Source of the DNA: UBA1672 sp963977495
GTDB lineage: Bacteria; Pseudomonadota; Alphaproteobacteria; Micavibrionales; Micavibrionaceae
DNA length: 64,000 bases
Direction of reading: 5' to 3'
Assembly: GCA_963977495.1 (NCBI GenBank)
Contig: CAXBOT010000002.1
Span: 124,001-188,000 of the forward strand
In this document: piece after piece, positions 1 to 7,628 of the stretch
Layout: every line of letters starts with the position of its first letter
Numbering within the stretch: position 1 is the first letter of the stretch
Translations under genes and position numbers: made by a program
The notes under the pieces: generated by a model
Database searches by the model: none
What the model saw: the letters and a program-made list of their open reading frames with translations, nothing else
Told to the model about the DNA's origin: nothing

Positions 1-63
1 TTTGCAAAAGAGATAAAACTACAGTATGATTGTAGGGTAATTTAACCAAAGGTTTTGAGCGCA

Positions 64-435
64 ATGTCCATACGATTTTTCAGCCGGTGTTTCCTATCAA
101 CCTTATTGTGTCTGACAATGGTGCCGTTTGCCTTTGCTGCTGAGGATACATGCACGAGCGCGGACTTAAGAGAGATCAAGACCTATAACGTGACTGCGCG
201 TGACAAGCTTAAGGATTACGAAAAGCTGATGGCGACAGCGTCTAGTGTAACATCGCAGCGTGATGCCAAGGAATTTACGGAAGATACACAAAGACTGATT
301 AAATTCTTCAGATCCGATAAATATAAGACCATGGAAAAACTCTATAAGAAATGCGACATGGTTATTCCCAAACCGATGGCAAAGCAAAGTTTCTGGATAC
401 CCGAAGATAAACGGATCTATTACGGGGCACTTTAA
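64..435 (+). CDS. Small exported protein, tandem paralogue A
   Basis: Unknown function. The N-terminus carries a basic start (Arg-Phe-Phe-Ser-Arg) and a hydrophobic stretch ending near an Ala-Phe-Ala-Ala cleavage-like site, so it is probably exported to the periplasm. The mature part (about 95 residues) is charged and helical, with two cysteines that could form a disulfide (one soon after the cleavage site, one near the C-terminus in a Tyr-x-x-Cys context). I prefer the ATG at 64 over the in-frame TTG at 55 because the AAAGG at 48-52 is too close to the TTG. The next gene downstream encodes a shorter protein with the same cysteine spacing and the same Phe-Phe-x-Ser-x-x-Tyr core, so the two are probably a tandem duplication. 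Confidence 0.7.
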   Translation: MSIRFFSRCFLSTLLCLTMVPFAFAAEDTCTSADLREIKTYNVTARDKLKDYEKLMATASSVTSQRDAKEFTEDTQRLIKFFRSDKYKTMEKLYKKCDMVIPKPMAKQSFWIPEDKRIYYGAL

Positions 436-480
436 ATTTCGGATAATTTCCCCGCCGCTGAATAGAGAAAGATTTTGATT

Positions 481-804
481 GTGAAACCGCGTATTTATAT
501 ATCGTACATCTTGATGGTGTGTTTATTGGGCGGGGCTAATCTATGGTCTGCCGCGCCGGTGTATGCCGCGCAGGAATGCAGCAAACAAGACAGAACAAAA
601 ATTGCCCGCTTTGATCGCAAAGCCAAAGGATATAAGCAGGACTATCAAAAATTGAAAGATGATCGCGATAAGGTCGGCTCTATGGGTAAGGCTTTGAAAT
701 ATAAGCGTGAAGTAACCAAAATAGAGCGGTTTTTTCAATCTCCTGAATATAATGCCATGGTGCCAATTTATGATCGATGTCAGGTCATGATGCCGTCGCT
801 TTAG
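481..804 (+). CDS. Small exported protein, tandem paralogue B
   Basis: Unknown function. It has a signal peptide with a Val-Tyr-Ala-Ala-type cleavage region, followed by about 75 charged residues. It shares with the preceding protein an early cysteine, a lysine/aspartate-rich helix, the pattern Ile-x-Arg/Lys-Phe-Phe-x-Ser-x-x-Tyr-x-x-Met, and a final cysteine followed by Met-x-Pro. The start chosen is GTG at 481, which has the AGAGAAAGA purine run at 464-472 at a proper distance; a TTG at 475 is possible but too close. The gap to the first gene is about 45 bases, so co-transcription is likely. There is no recognised domain. Confidence 0.7.
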   Translation: MKPRIYISYILMVCLLGGANLWSAAPVYAAQECSKQDRTKIARFDRKAKGYKQDYQKLKDDRDKVGSMGKALKYKREVTKIERFFQSPEYNAMVPIYDRCQVMMPSL

Positions 805-851
805 ACCCTTTCATACAATGTCACAAATAACGTTTCGTTTTTTCTCGCGGC

Positions 852-880
852 TTGGCGTTGCGTTTTTCCGTAAATATATG
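852..880 (+). promoter_or_regulatory. Candidate promoter for threonine ammonia-lyase
   Basis: TTGGCG at 852-857 and TATATG at 875-880 are 17 bases apart, as in a sigma-70-type promoter, and lie about 40 bases before the chosen start codon. This is a sequence match only; the -10 box is imperfect. Confidence 0.35.
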
Positions 881-917
881 TAGCGTGACAGCCTTATTGA
901 TTAAAGGTGATGTACTC

Positions 918-2129
918 ATGAGCGTTACATTCGAAGATGTGCTGGCAGCACGCGAGAAAATACAAGATTCTATCATCCGTACCCCGACAATTAAGGCGAC
1001 GCGCCTGTCTTTGCATTTGGGGATTGAGTTGTATCTTAAGCTTGAGAACTTGCAACATACCAGTGCCTTTAAGGCGCGCGGGGCGTTGAACAAACTTCTG
1101 ACCTTGTCGGAAGAGCAACGCAAAAAGGGCGTAATTGCGTGCAGCGCGGGTAACCACGCGCAGGGCGTTGCCTATAATGCGACGCGCCTTGGTATTCCTT
1201 CCGTGATTGTGATGCCGAACGGCACGCCGTTTAACAAAATTAAGCGCACCGAGGATTTCGGCGCAAAGGTCGTTTTGCACGGGAATAATTTCGAAGAATC
1301 AGTTGGTGAAACATTGCGTCTGGCTGAGGTCGATGATTTAACATTCATCCATCCCTTTGATGATGATGCGGTGGTTGCCGGTCAGGGGACGCTTGGGCTT
1401 GAGATGATGGAACAAGTGCCTGATCTGGATGTGATCGTCGTGCCGATTGGCGGCGGCGGACTGATTGCAGGCGTGGCAACAGCCGTCAAAGGGATCAATC
1501 CGAATGTTAAAATCGTCGGCGCGCAAGCGGAGAATTTTGATGCGGTTTTGGCGATGCGTGAGGGACGCGCCTTCACAGGCGGCGAAGCGACTATCGCCGA
1601 AGGGATCGCGGTGAAAGCACCGTCCGAGAGTGATTGCAAGATTATCGATGCGCTGGTTGATGAGATTTATTCCGCAACCGAACGTGAAATCGAAGAAGCG
1701 ATTTTTGACTTGCTCAGTGATGAGAAATTGGTTGCAGAAGGCGCGGCGGGGGCTGCGCTTGCGGTGATTAACAAGAATATTGATAAATTCAAAGGCAAAA
1801 AAGTCGGTATGGTTTTATGCGGCGGGAACATTGATTCACGCACGTTATCGACCTTGATTTTGCGTGGATTGGTGCGCGATGGGCGGATTACGCGCCTGAC
1901 ATTTGAAATTGATGACACGCCGGGGCAACTGTCCGATATTTCTCGCATCATTGGCGAATCGGGCGCAAACGTGATCGAGGTTATTCACCAACGCATGATG
2001 CAAACCGTATCGTTGAAGCGCGCCGAATTGGACGTCGTGATCGAGGCGCGTGATCGCATGCATGTGGATGAGCTGATGCAAATGCTGACGGATGCAGGCT
2101 TTAGCGTCTCTGCCTCGCGCGATGTTTAA
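918..2129 (+). CDS. ilvA: Threonine ammonia-lyase (threonine dehydratase) with C-terminal ACT domain
   Basis: A PLP-dependent deaminase converting threonine to 2-oxobutanoate, the first step towards isoleucine; it could equally act in threonine breakdown. The protein is 403 residues from the ATG at 918, which is preceded by AAAGGTGA; a longer reading from 852 has no ribosome site. The fold type II domain shows the Schiff-base lysine in Ser-Ala-Phe-Lys-Ala-Arg-Gly (Lys52) and the phosphate-binding Gly-Gly-Gly-Gly-Leu loop (178-182). Residues from about 325 form an ACT-like regulatory domain (Ile-x-Asp-x-Pro-Gly-Gln-Leu start). The length fits the medium form with one ACT domain rather than the roughly 510-residue enterobacterial IlvA, so the symbol could also be tdcB-like. 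A terminator follows. Confidence 0.92.
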   Translation: MSVTFEDVLAAREKIQDSIIRTPTIKATRLSLHLGIELYLKLENLQHTSAFKARGALNKLLTLSEEQRKKGVIACSAGNHAQGVAYNATRLGIPSVIVMPNGTPFNKIKRTEDFGAKVVLHGNNFEESVGETLRLAEVDDLTFIHPFDDDAVVAGQGTLGLEMMEQVPDLDVIVVPIGGGGLIAGVATAVKGINPNVKIVGAQAENFDAVLAMREGRAFTGGEATIAEGIAVKAPSESDCKIIDALVDEIYSATEREIEEAIFDLLSDEKLVAEGAAGAALAVINKNIDKFKGKKVGMVLCGGNIDSRTLSTLILRGLVRDGRITRLTFEIDDTPGQLSDISRIIGESGANVIEVIHQRMMQTVSLKRAELDVVIEARDRMHVDELMQMLTDAGFSVSASRDV

Positions 2130-2164
2130 GTGATCTGAAACCCTGCGCATTAGGCGCATAAAGG

Positions 2165-2199
2165 AAAGCCACCCTTTGTTAAAAAAGGATGGCTTTTTG
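2165..2199. terminator. Bidirectional intrinsic terminator between ilvA and nrdB
   Basis: A 13-base stem (2165-2177 pairing with about 2183-2195, one C/A mismatch on the plus strand that becomes a U-G wobble on the minus strand) with T-runs on both sides. It sits between two convergent genes and can serve both. Confidence 0.75.
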
Positions 2200-2228
2200 T
2201 TTGGGGGCTTGTGAGAGCGTCAAATAGA

Positions 2229-3320
2229 TTAAGCGGCTTCGCTATCTTTGTCTTTGGCGGCTTGGCTCATATCGACACCGCCGATTTTCTTGGCATAATT
2301 GCCGCTGAAAATATCCACTTCGAAGACGGATTCCCATGTGCCTTGTGTTGATGCTTTGGCATATTCTGTGGCGCGGTTTTCGAAGAAGTTCGTGTGCTCC
2401 GCTCCGTTCAGCATTTCGTCCATCCATGGCAACGGGTTTTTGGTCACGCCGTATATTGGCTCAAGCTGAAGCTGCTGTAGGCGACGATCGCCGATATAGC
2501 GAATATATTGTTTCACATCAACGGGAGTCATGCCTTCGATTTCGCCCATTTCAAAGCACAGGTCGATAAAGGCATCTTCATGTTCGATGGTGATTTCGCA
2601 ACATTCAACGATTTCGGCCTTAAGCTCATCATCCCAGATGTCGCGGTTTTCATCGATGAAGGAATTAAACAGCTTAATCATGGACAGGCAGTGCAATGTT
2701 TCATCACGCACAGACCATGTGATGATTTGCCCCATACCCTTCATTTTATTGAAGCGCGGGAAGTTCATCAAAATCGCGAAAGACGCGAAGAGGGCAAGAC
2801 CCTCGGTAAATGCACCGAACATGGCCATCGTTTTGGCGATATCGCGGCGGTTATCCATGGATACGCCTTGCATATAGTCAAACTTGTCTTTCATTTCCTT
2901 ATAATCAAGGAAGGCGGAATATTCGGTTTCAGGCATGCCGATTGTATCAAGCAAGTGAGAGTAAGCGGCAATATGAACAGTTTCAATGTTCGAGAAAGCA
3001 GAGAGCATCATTTGCACTTCTACGGGGCCGAAGACTTGTGAGTAATGCTTCATATAGCAATTATTCACTTCGACATCGGCCTGTGTGAAAAAGCGGAAAA
3101 TCTGGGTCATCAGGTTTTTTTCGGACGGTGTCAGATTCTTTTTCCAGTCCCGTACATCTTCGGCCATCGGCACTTCTTCGGGCAACCAGTGTACGCGCTG
3201 CTGGGTGAGCCATGCTTCGTAGCACCACGGGTACAAGAAGGGCTTGTAAACATGACGTTCTTGCAAGAGCGGTGACTTTGAATTTTTGACATCATCTGAT
3301 GCGGCAGGGCTATTTCCCAT
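2229..3320 (-). CDS. nrdB: Class I ribonucleotide reductase, beta (radical) subunit
   Basis: The small subunit holds the di-iron/tyrosyl radical cofactor used by NrdA to make deoxyribonucleotides. Metal ligands and radical tyrosine are all visible at the family spacing: Asp82, Glu113, His116, radical Tyr120, Glu173, Glu207 and His210 (the E. coli set 84/115/118/122/204/238/241 shifted evenly). The protein is 363 residues, normal for the family. The ATG at 3320 has AAGGAGT just upstream. The catalytic subunit is not adjacent but 4.6 kb away on the same strand. Candidate NrdR sites lie about 125-170 bases upstream of this start. Confidence 0.96.
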   Translation of the reverse strand: MGNSPAASDDVKNSKSPLLQERHVYKPFLYPWCYEAWLTQQRVHWLPEEVPMAEDVRDWKKNLTPSEKNLMTQIFRFFTQADVEVNNCYMKHYSQVFGPVEVQMMLSAFSNIETVHIAAYSHLLDTIGMPETEYSAFLDYKEMKDKFDYMQGVSMDNRRDIAKTMAMFGAFTEGLALFASFAILMNFPRFNKMKGMGQIITWSVRDETLHCLSMIKLFNSFIDENRDIWDDELKAEIVECCEITIEHEDAFIDLCFEMGEIEGMTPVDVKQYIRYIGDRRLQQLQLEPIYGVTKNPLPWMDEMLNGAEHTNFFENRATEYAKASTQGTWESVFEVDIFSGNYAKKIGGVDMSQAAKDKDSEAA

Positions 3321-3444
3321 GGTTTTACTCCTTAAAATTTCGGTTTCGGCGTTAGTGTAATGTACTGATCCTAAAAGCAGAGTCTTTTATGATTCTGGCC
3401 TTGTGGATAGCGGGGATATGTTGAATAACCCTATATATGTAAAA

Positions 3445-3460
3445 ATAGCATATATGGTGG
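3445..3460. promoter_or_regulatory. Degenerate second NrdR box upstream of nrdB
   Basis: It matches 11 of 16 positions of the NrdR consensus (ACACwATATaTwGTGT, recalled) and its centre lies exactly 32 bases from the centre of the perfect box at 3477-3492, the spacing expected for paired NrdR boxes. By itself the match would be weak. Confidence 0.45.
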
Positions 3461-3476
3461 CTACAAGAGATATGAT

Positions 3477-3492
3477 ACACAATATATTGTGT
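3477..3492. promoter_or_regulatory. Perfect NrdR box upstream of nrdB
   Basis: ACACAATATATTGTGT is a perfect 16-base palindrome and matches the known NrdR consensus at every position. It lies 157 bases before nrdB and 73 bases before the divergent phosphatase-fold gene. NrdR represses ribonucleotide reductase genes when dATP is plentiful; no nrdR gene is in this window. Confidence 0.85.
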
Positions 3493-3564
3493 ATTTCAAC
3501 CTTTTTGAAGGCCGTTTTTCATTAAATTTTTGTAATTTTTATAAGACACTGATACAAAACAACT

Positions 3565-4392
3565 ATGGATAATAAAAACGATAATATATTTGAGATTTTG
3601 TGGATTCGTCATGGCGAGTCGCAAGGCAATGAAAACCCTGAAATGTATCAGCTTGGTGATCCCCAAGTTGCCTTGACCGATGAGGGCATCAGACAGGGCA
3701 TTCGCGCAGGGGTATTTCTGGCTGAATATCTGGAGGATACAGGCAATGCGCAGGATGATCCTTTGTTTGTTGCGGGTGAATTTATGCGCCACCGACAGAC
3801 TTACGGCGCGATTTGGCAAGGGATGGGAATGGACGGCGCGCCGCCCGAGCGTTTCGATTCGCGCCTGAATGAGCAAAGTTTCGGTGTGTTGCCCTTTATG
3901 ATTGGCAAAGACGGCGATTATGAAACGCTGTCTCGTGCCTATTCCAAACAGGTGCGCGATGTGAATCCCTTTTCCGCCAGTGCGCTGCACGGCGAATCGG
4001 CGCGCGATACAAGCGCCCATATCAAAAGCTTTATCGATGGCACGTTAAAACGCGACATGGATGAGGGGCATAAACGCATTGTGGTGATTACGTCGGGGCG
4101 CGTCATACAAACGGCCTTGATGAATTGGTTCCATTTGCCCAGTGATTCGATTGAAAACGGCCAGCTTAAGAATCCTGATAACACCGATATCATCAGCATC
4201 CGCGGCACACAAAAAGATTGGACGGCGACCAAAATCTATGACGGGCCAAGCGGACAGGCATGCGCTATTGATTATATCGACGGGATAGAGCCATTGAGCA
4301 TACCGCCTGTGCCTGACCATATCGCATCGGAACCCGAATTTTCTGATTTACTCAGCCCTGACGGTCAAGATCATGATGATATTGAGCCATAG
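3565..4392 (+). CDS. Histidine phosphatase (phosphoglycerate mutase-like) superfamily protein
   Basis: The N-terminal Leu-Trp-Ile-Arg-His-Gly-Glu-Ser motif (about residues 11-18) is the phosphohistidine signature of this superfamily, and a His-Gly-Glu-Ser near residue 147 fits the mid-domain acid. Where most members have a second catalytic histidine in a Val-x-x-His-Gly-Gly context, this protein reads Val-Ile-Thr-Ser-Gly-Arg (about residue 175), so that histidine is replaced by serine. The substrate is unknown. The C-terminal tail is acidic and proline-rich. No good ribosome site precedes the ATG at 3565. The last 20 bases overlap the next gene, suggesting translational coupling. It is divergent from nrdB and shares its control region. 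Confidence 0.85.
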   Translation: MDNKNDNIFEILWIRHGESQGNENPEMYQLGDPQVALTDEGIRQGIRAGVFLAEYLEDTGNAQDDPLFVAGEFMRHRQTYGAIWQGMGMDGAPPERFDSRLNEQSFGVLPFMIGKDGDYETLSRAYSKQVRDVNPFSASALHGESARDTSAHIKSFIDGTLKRDMDEGHKRIVVITSGRVIQTALMNWFHLPSDSIENGQLKNPDNTDIISIRGTQKDWTATKIYDGPSGQACAIDYIDGIEPLSIPPVPDHIASEPEFSDLLSPDGQDHDDIEP

Positions 4393-4792
4393 GGTTTTAT
4401 TGTTCTGTATGGCGGTGATGCTGCTGTGCGCTCCTGTAAATGCGCGCGCCGACTCGGGGGCATTTACGGTCTTCTTGAATGATTTACCCTATAGCCATAC
4501 TACCAAGGTGCGCCCTTGTTATCCGGTGATGGCGCGTTTTGAGCACCCCAACCCCGCCGTGACACGCGTGCGGATGCGCTATCCCTATAATCACAGCATG
4601 TATATGTTGTTTGATGTTGGCGTGGATGTGCATATCAAATTGCATGAGGATTTTATGAAGAAGGGGCAGTTGAGCCTGAGTGATTTTATCGCCGAAGATG
4701 AGGCCGGTAATCAATATGGCATGATGACCCTGACCTTTATTCCCATCGACCCGCAGCACGGTGAATTTTGCGATGCGTATTTGAATTCTTAA
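4373..4792 (+). CDS. Exported protein of unknown function
   Basis: 139 residues with a clear signal peptide (hydrophobic core about residues 7-20, Ala-Arg-Ala-Asp cleavage region near 26). The mature part is mixed beta-like with two cysteines (around residues 48 and 133) that could pair in the periplasm. It overlaps the phosphatase-fold gene by 20 bases at its start and the opposite-strand membrane protein gene by 4 bases at its end. No family recognised. Confidence 0.75.
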   Translation: MMILSHRVLLFCMAVMLLCAPVNARADSGAFTVFLNDLPYSHTTKVRPCYPVMARFEHPNPAVTRVRMRYPYNHSMYMLFDVGVDVHIKLHEDFMKKGQLSLSDFIAEDEAGNQYGMMTLTFIPIDPQHGEFCDAYLNS

Positions 4793-5163
4793 TCATGCGC
4801 GGGATGACAGACAATTTCATCGCCGTGGAAATGCGTCGCCCCGCCATGCGCAACACAATCGCCGAAGCCCGCTTCGCCTTGTGAGAAAACGCCATCAGCC
4901 CCAGGATCAAAATCAATATGCGGATCAATAAACGGCGCGGCGTTGGTTGCAACTGGCGCCGCCGCTGCTGCAAAGGATGAGGGGTCCATAAATGCGGCAG
5001 AGGCGACAGGGTTGAAAAAATTGGATAAGGCCGCACCGGCCTGACCGGAAAGCTCAAACAGGCCAAGTGGATACATGAAAATATGCCCGACAAAACAGCC
5101 CAATGTTGCCATGGCTGCAAATTTAAACGGATTTTTTAAATCATCAAAACTATGTTCGCCCAT
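4789..5163 (-). CDS. Small His/Cys-rich membrane protein, probably zinc-regulated
   Basis: Unknown 124-residue protein. Residues about 14-37 form one hydrophobic membrane segment; a second, alanine-rich stretch (about 50-75) is less hydrophobic. The C-terminal 24 residues hold two cysteines and five histidines (patterns Cys-Val-Ala-His, His-Phe-His-Gly-Asp, Cys-His-x-x-His), a likely metal-binding tail. The 15-base Zur-type palindrome at 5189-5203 is 25 bases upstream of the ATG and contains a TATA-like -10 candidate, and zur itself is the next gene on the same strand. From context I infer a role in zinc shortage (for example metal capture or transport support); the family is not recognised. 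Its end overlaps the convergent gene by 4 bases. Confidence 0.75.
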   Translation of the reverse strand: MGEHSFDDLKNPFKFAAMATLGCFVGHIFMYPLGLFELSGQAGAALSNFFNPVASAAFMDPSSFAAAAAPVATNAAPFIDPHIDFDPGADGVFSQGEAGFGDCVAHGGATHFHGDEIVCHPAHD

Positions 5164-5188
5164 TATCGATACCCTTCTATATTTGTTA

Positions 5189-5203
5189 TGTTATAATATA
5201 ACA
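5189..5203. promoter_or_regulatory. Zur box (perfect palindrome)
   Basis: TGTTATAATATAACA is a perfect 7-1-7 inverted repeat and agrees with the zinc-uptake-regulator site known from alphaproteobacteria. It lies 25 bases before the His/Cys-rich membrane protein gene and just beyond the 3' end of zur, so the membrane protein gene is the only plausible target here. Confidence 0.85.
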
Positions 5204-5268
5204 GTAATGGACTATAATGAAGCTTCTCTCATGACGCAAGATATTTATGAATAAGGTGTTTGGGGGCG

Positions 5269-5703
5269 TTAGAGCGCCGCGCATTTGGCGCATTGGCCAT
5301 GCACTTCGACATTCCAATGATGGAGCGTAAAGCCTTCGCGCTCGACCTTGTCATGCAACGGTTTGGGCAGGCTGCATAAATGAATTTCCTCAACCCAGCC
5401 ACAAGAATCACAAATCATAAATTGTGAGCCCTCATGTTTGTGATTCACATCACATGATACATAGGCGTTCATTGATTCAATGCGGTGAACAAAGCCGTGA
5501 TCGGACAGGAAATCAAGCGCACGATAAGCGGTTGGTGGCTTTGGGCTTTTGATGTCTTTGCCCATTTTTTCCAAAACATCATAGGCGGTAATGGGCTTTT
5601 TGGCACTATGGACGATTTTGAACGCGCTCAGACGCGGCGGTGTTATCCGCAGGTCATGCGTTTTACAGTAATGTTCAAAGGCGTCCACGGCTTTTTTCGT
5701 CAT
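5269..5703 (-). CDS. zur: Zinc uptake regulator, Fur family
   Basis: A Fur-family transcription repressor. The winged-helix part holds Pro-Pro-Thr-Ala-Tyr-Arg-Ala-Leu-Asp-Phe-Leu (about 56-66), followed by His-Arg-Ile-Glu-Ser-Met-Asn-Ala-Tyr, both typical of Zur rather than Fur. Structural zinc is probably bound by Cys98-x-x-Cys101 and Cys138-x-x-Cys141; Cys84, His88 and His90 are candidates for the sensory site. At 144 residues it has normal length. It lies 44 bases downstream of msrB on the same strand and may be co-transcribed with it. A Zur box lies just past its end, before the next gene. Confidence 0.9.
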   Translation of the reverse strand: MTKKAVDAFEHYCKTHDLRITPPRLSAFKIVHSAKKPITAYDVLEKMGKDIKSPKPPTAYRALDFLSDHGFVHRIESMNAYVSCDVNHKHEGSQFMICDSCGWVEEIHLCSLPKPLHDKVEREGFTLHHWNVEVHGQCAKCAAL

Positions 5704-5747
5704 AGCGGTATTATAAGAGGATTAAAGCCGTGTTGCCAGCGGTAAGA

Positions 5748-6278
5748 TTATTGATCGAACAAAGGCAGATATTGTTCATAGCCTTCTTTTTTCAAATCAT
5801 CTTTCGGGATGAATTTCAAAGAGGCGGAGTTGACGCAATAGCGCAGGCCGCCCTTATCTTTCGGCCCGTCTGTAAAGACGTGTCCCAGATGAGAATCCGC
5901 AGCCGCCGAGCGTACCTCGGTGCGTGGTAAGAACAGTTTACGGTCGTGCTTTTCAACAATGTTTTCGGCAGTAATTGGCTTGGTAAAGCTCGGCCAGCCT
6001 GTGCCGGATTCGAACTTGTCTGTTGATGAAAATAAAGCCTCACCCGAAACCACGTCGACATAAATGCCTGCTTCGTGATTATCCCAATATTCATTTTTGA
6101 ATGGTGGTTCTGTGCCGTCTTGTTGGGTCACGCTATATTGTAGGGGGCTGAGTTCTTTGATTTTTTCTGACATAGCGGGGTCTCCTTGGCTATCTGCTTG
6201 TGTTGGATAATTAACAGCGAGGGCTAAACCCAGACTGCTTGCTGCGAGAAGCATGATGATGACTTTTTTGCGCTTCAT
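5748..6278 (-). CDS. msrB: Peptide-methionine (R)-S-oxide reductase, exported form
   Basis: Repairs oxidised methionine (R-epimer). The domain shows Gly-Thr-Gly-Trp-Pro-Ser-Phe (92-98), Asp-Ser-His-Leu-Gly-His-Val-Phe (128-135) and the catalytic cysteine in Arg-Tyr-Cys-Val-Asn-Ser (Cys148). The two Cys-x-x-Cys zinc pairs of many MsrB proteins are absent, and the usual resolving-cysteine position (near 124) is serine. An N-terminal signal peptide of about 28 residues precedes a cytoplasmic-type start at Met36; the ATG at 6278 has a strong GGGAGGG ribosome site, so the exported form is probably real and acts in the periplasm. Confidence 0.92.
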   Translation of the reverse strand: MKRKKVIIMLLAASSLGLALAVNYPTQADSQGDPAMSEKIKELSPLQYSVTQQDGTEPPFKNEYWDNHEAGIYVDVVSGEALFSSTDKFESGTGWPSFTKPITAENIVEKHDRKLFLPRTEVRSAAADSHLGHVFTDGPKDKGGLRYCVNSASLKFIPKDDLKKEGYEQYLPLFDQ

Positions 6279-6343
6279 TGTTTTCCCTCCCTGTTTTAGC
6301 CGGTTATGTGACTCTATTCGTATTATAGCATTTGTTCGTTACT

Positions 6344-7531
6344 TTATGCGGATTCGCTGTATTTGAATTTCTCTTTTGACCAGCGCAGGAAGGGCTGTTC
6401 CACTGTGATGTGCATGATATAGGCCATGGCGGTGGCAACCCCGAAAAAGATCGGTAAAATCAGGAGCCAGCATAAGGTCGGCGCGGTGATATAGGGGCTG
6501 AGCATATCAACCAGCGTGGTTTGCAGTGAGATCGCGAAAATATGCGTCAGATACATGGAATAGGAAATCTTGGCGATAAACCTTAGAAATGCCGCGCTGA
6601 GGAATCCGGTTGCAAAACACCCCAGAACAACCCCAAGCAGCATAAGCCCGAAGCTCAGCGCGAACAGGCTGGTCATCAGGGTTTGTTCGAAGAAGGTCGC
6701 GGTGTCATTGGTAAAGTGCGGCGATAAGGCATTGACGGCGAATAATGCAAAGCCGAGCGCGAACAGGATATTGGGCGCCGCGCCCTCGCGCCATTTGGCA
6801 ATCAGGGCGGTGTTTTGCAAGATAAAGGCGCATAAAACCCCGATGATCAGGCCGTCCAAAGAAAAGTGAAACGGCGTTTTATAGAGCAGGAAATAATCGC
6901 TATATGTGACGCTGCTTGCATGATCATCAAGATAAACCGCCCATGTTTTGCACAGAACATACAGGCAAAACAGGCCGCCAACAAACAATGTGCGGTGCGT
7001 GGGCTTGCTTAACTTGGTGATGAACATCAGTAAAAACGGCAACACCAAATAGAATTTAATTTCGATGGGGATTGACCAGAACAGGCCGTTAATGGACGGA
7101 TCACGCCCGATATAATCATGCAGGAAAATAAAATGTGCCACGACAGGGAACCACCATTTTTGCACCAGATCCTGCGCGGGGACGGTGCCGATCATGGGTA
7201 TGATGTAATAGGCAAACAGCGTGATTAAAATGGCGACATAATAGGTCGGCGCAATGCGGAAAAACCGTCTGGCGATAAAGAATTTCAGATTGTTTTTAAT
7301 CAGATCCCTGTTCAAAAGCTGCGAGGCGATTAGAAACCCGCTCAAGACAAAGAACAGGTCAACGCCCATCCAGCCGTTATAAATCAGGTTGTGAAAGTCA
7401 GCATCACCAAGTTTGAGTGTGATTTGCGCGCTGTATTTCCAACTGCTGTGAGAGAGCAACACAAAAATAATAGCAAAAGCCCGTAACCCGTCTAATGCCT
7501 GTATTCGATTATGCTGCGTTTCTTTTGTCAT
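6344..7531 (-). CDS. Acyltransferase 3 family membrane protein (OafA/YrhL type)
   Basis: 395 residues with about ten membrane segments. The N-terminal Ala-Leu-Asp-Gly-Leu-Arg-Ala-Phe-Ala and the following Ser-His motif, plus Gly-Val-Asp-Leu-Phe-Phe-Val-Leu-Ser-Gly-Phe-Leu near residues 57-68, are hallmarks of acyltransferase family 3, whose members add acetyl or other acyl groups to surface sugars. There is no C-terminal SGNH domain. No sugar-synthesis genes are nearby, so the acceptor cannot be named. It starts after the terminator that ends the nrdA transcript, so it needs its own promoter. Confidence 0.9.
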   Translation of the reverse strand: MTKETQHNRIQALDGLRAFAIIFVLLSHSSWKYSAQITLKLGDADFHNLIYNGWMGVDLFFVLSGFLIASQLLNRDLIKNNLKFFIARRFFRIAPTYYVAILITLFAYYIIPMIGTVPAQDLVQKWWFPVVAHFIFLHDYIGRDPSINGLFWSIPIEIKFYLVLPFLLMFITKLSKPTHRTLFVGGLFCLYVLCKTWAVYLDDHASSVTYSDYFLLYKTPFHFSLDGLIIGVLCAFILQNTALIAKWREGAAPNILFALGFALFAVNALSPHFTNDTATFFEQTLMTSLFALSFGLMLLGVVLGCFATGFLSAAFLRFIAKISYSMYLTHIFAISLQTTLVDMLSPYITAPTLCWLLILPIFFGVATAMAYIMHITVEQPFLRWSKEKFKYSESA

Positions 7532-7603
7532 AGGTATCTTATGTGGCTGTTTTTAGGACGACGCGATAGGCTCTTTCCAGTCAATACCTTACCGTTTTGA
7601 CAG

Positions 7604-7628
7604 AAAAAAAGCCGCTTGTGAAGCAGCT
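7604..7628 (-). terminator. Intrinsic terminator ending the nrdA transcript
   Basis: On the minus strand an 8-base stem (one U-G wobble, arms at 7621-7628 and 7610-7617, loop of 3) is followed by a run of seven T. It lies more than 300 bases after the nrdA stop codon and before the acyltransferase start. Confidence 0.8.

Noticed and set aside
852..917. 22-residue N-terminal extension of threonine ammonia-lyase
   Set aside because: Not homologous, no ribosome site; the ATG at 918 has AAAGGTGA before it.
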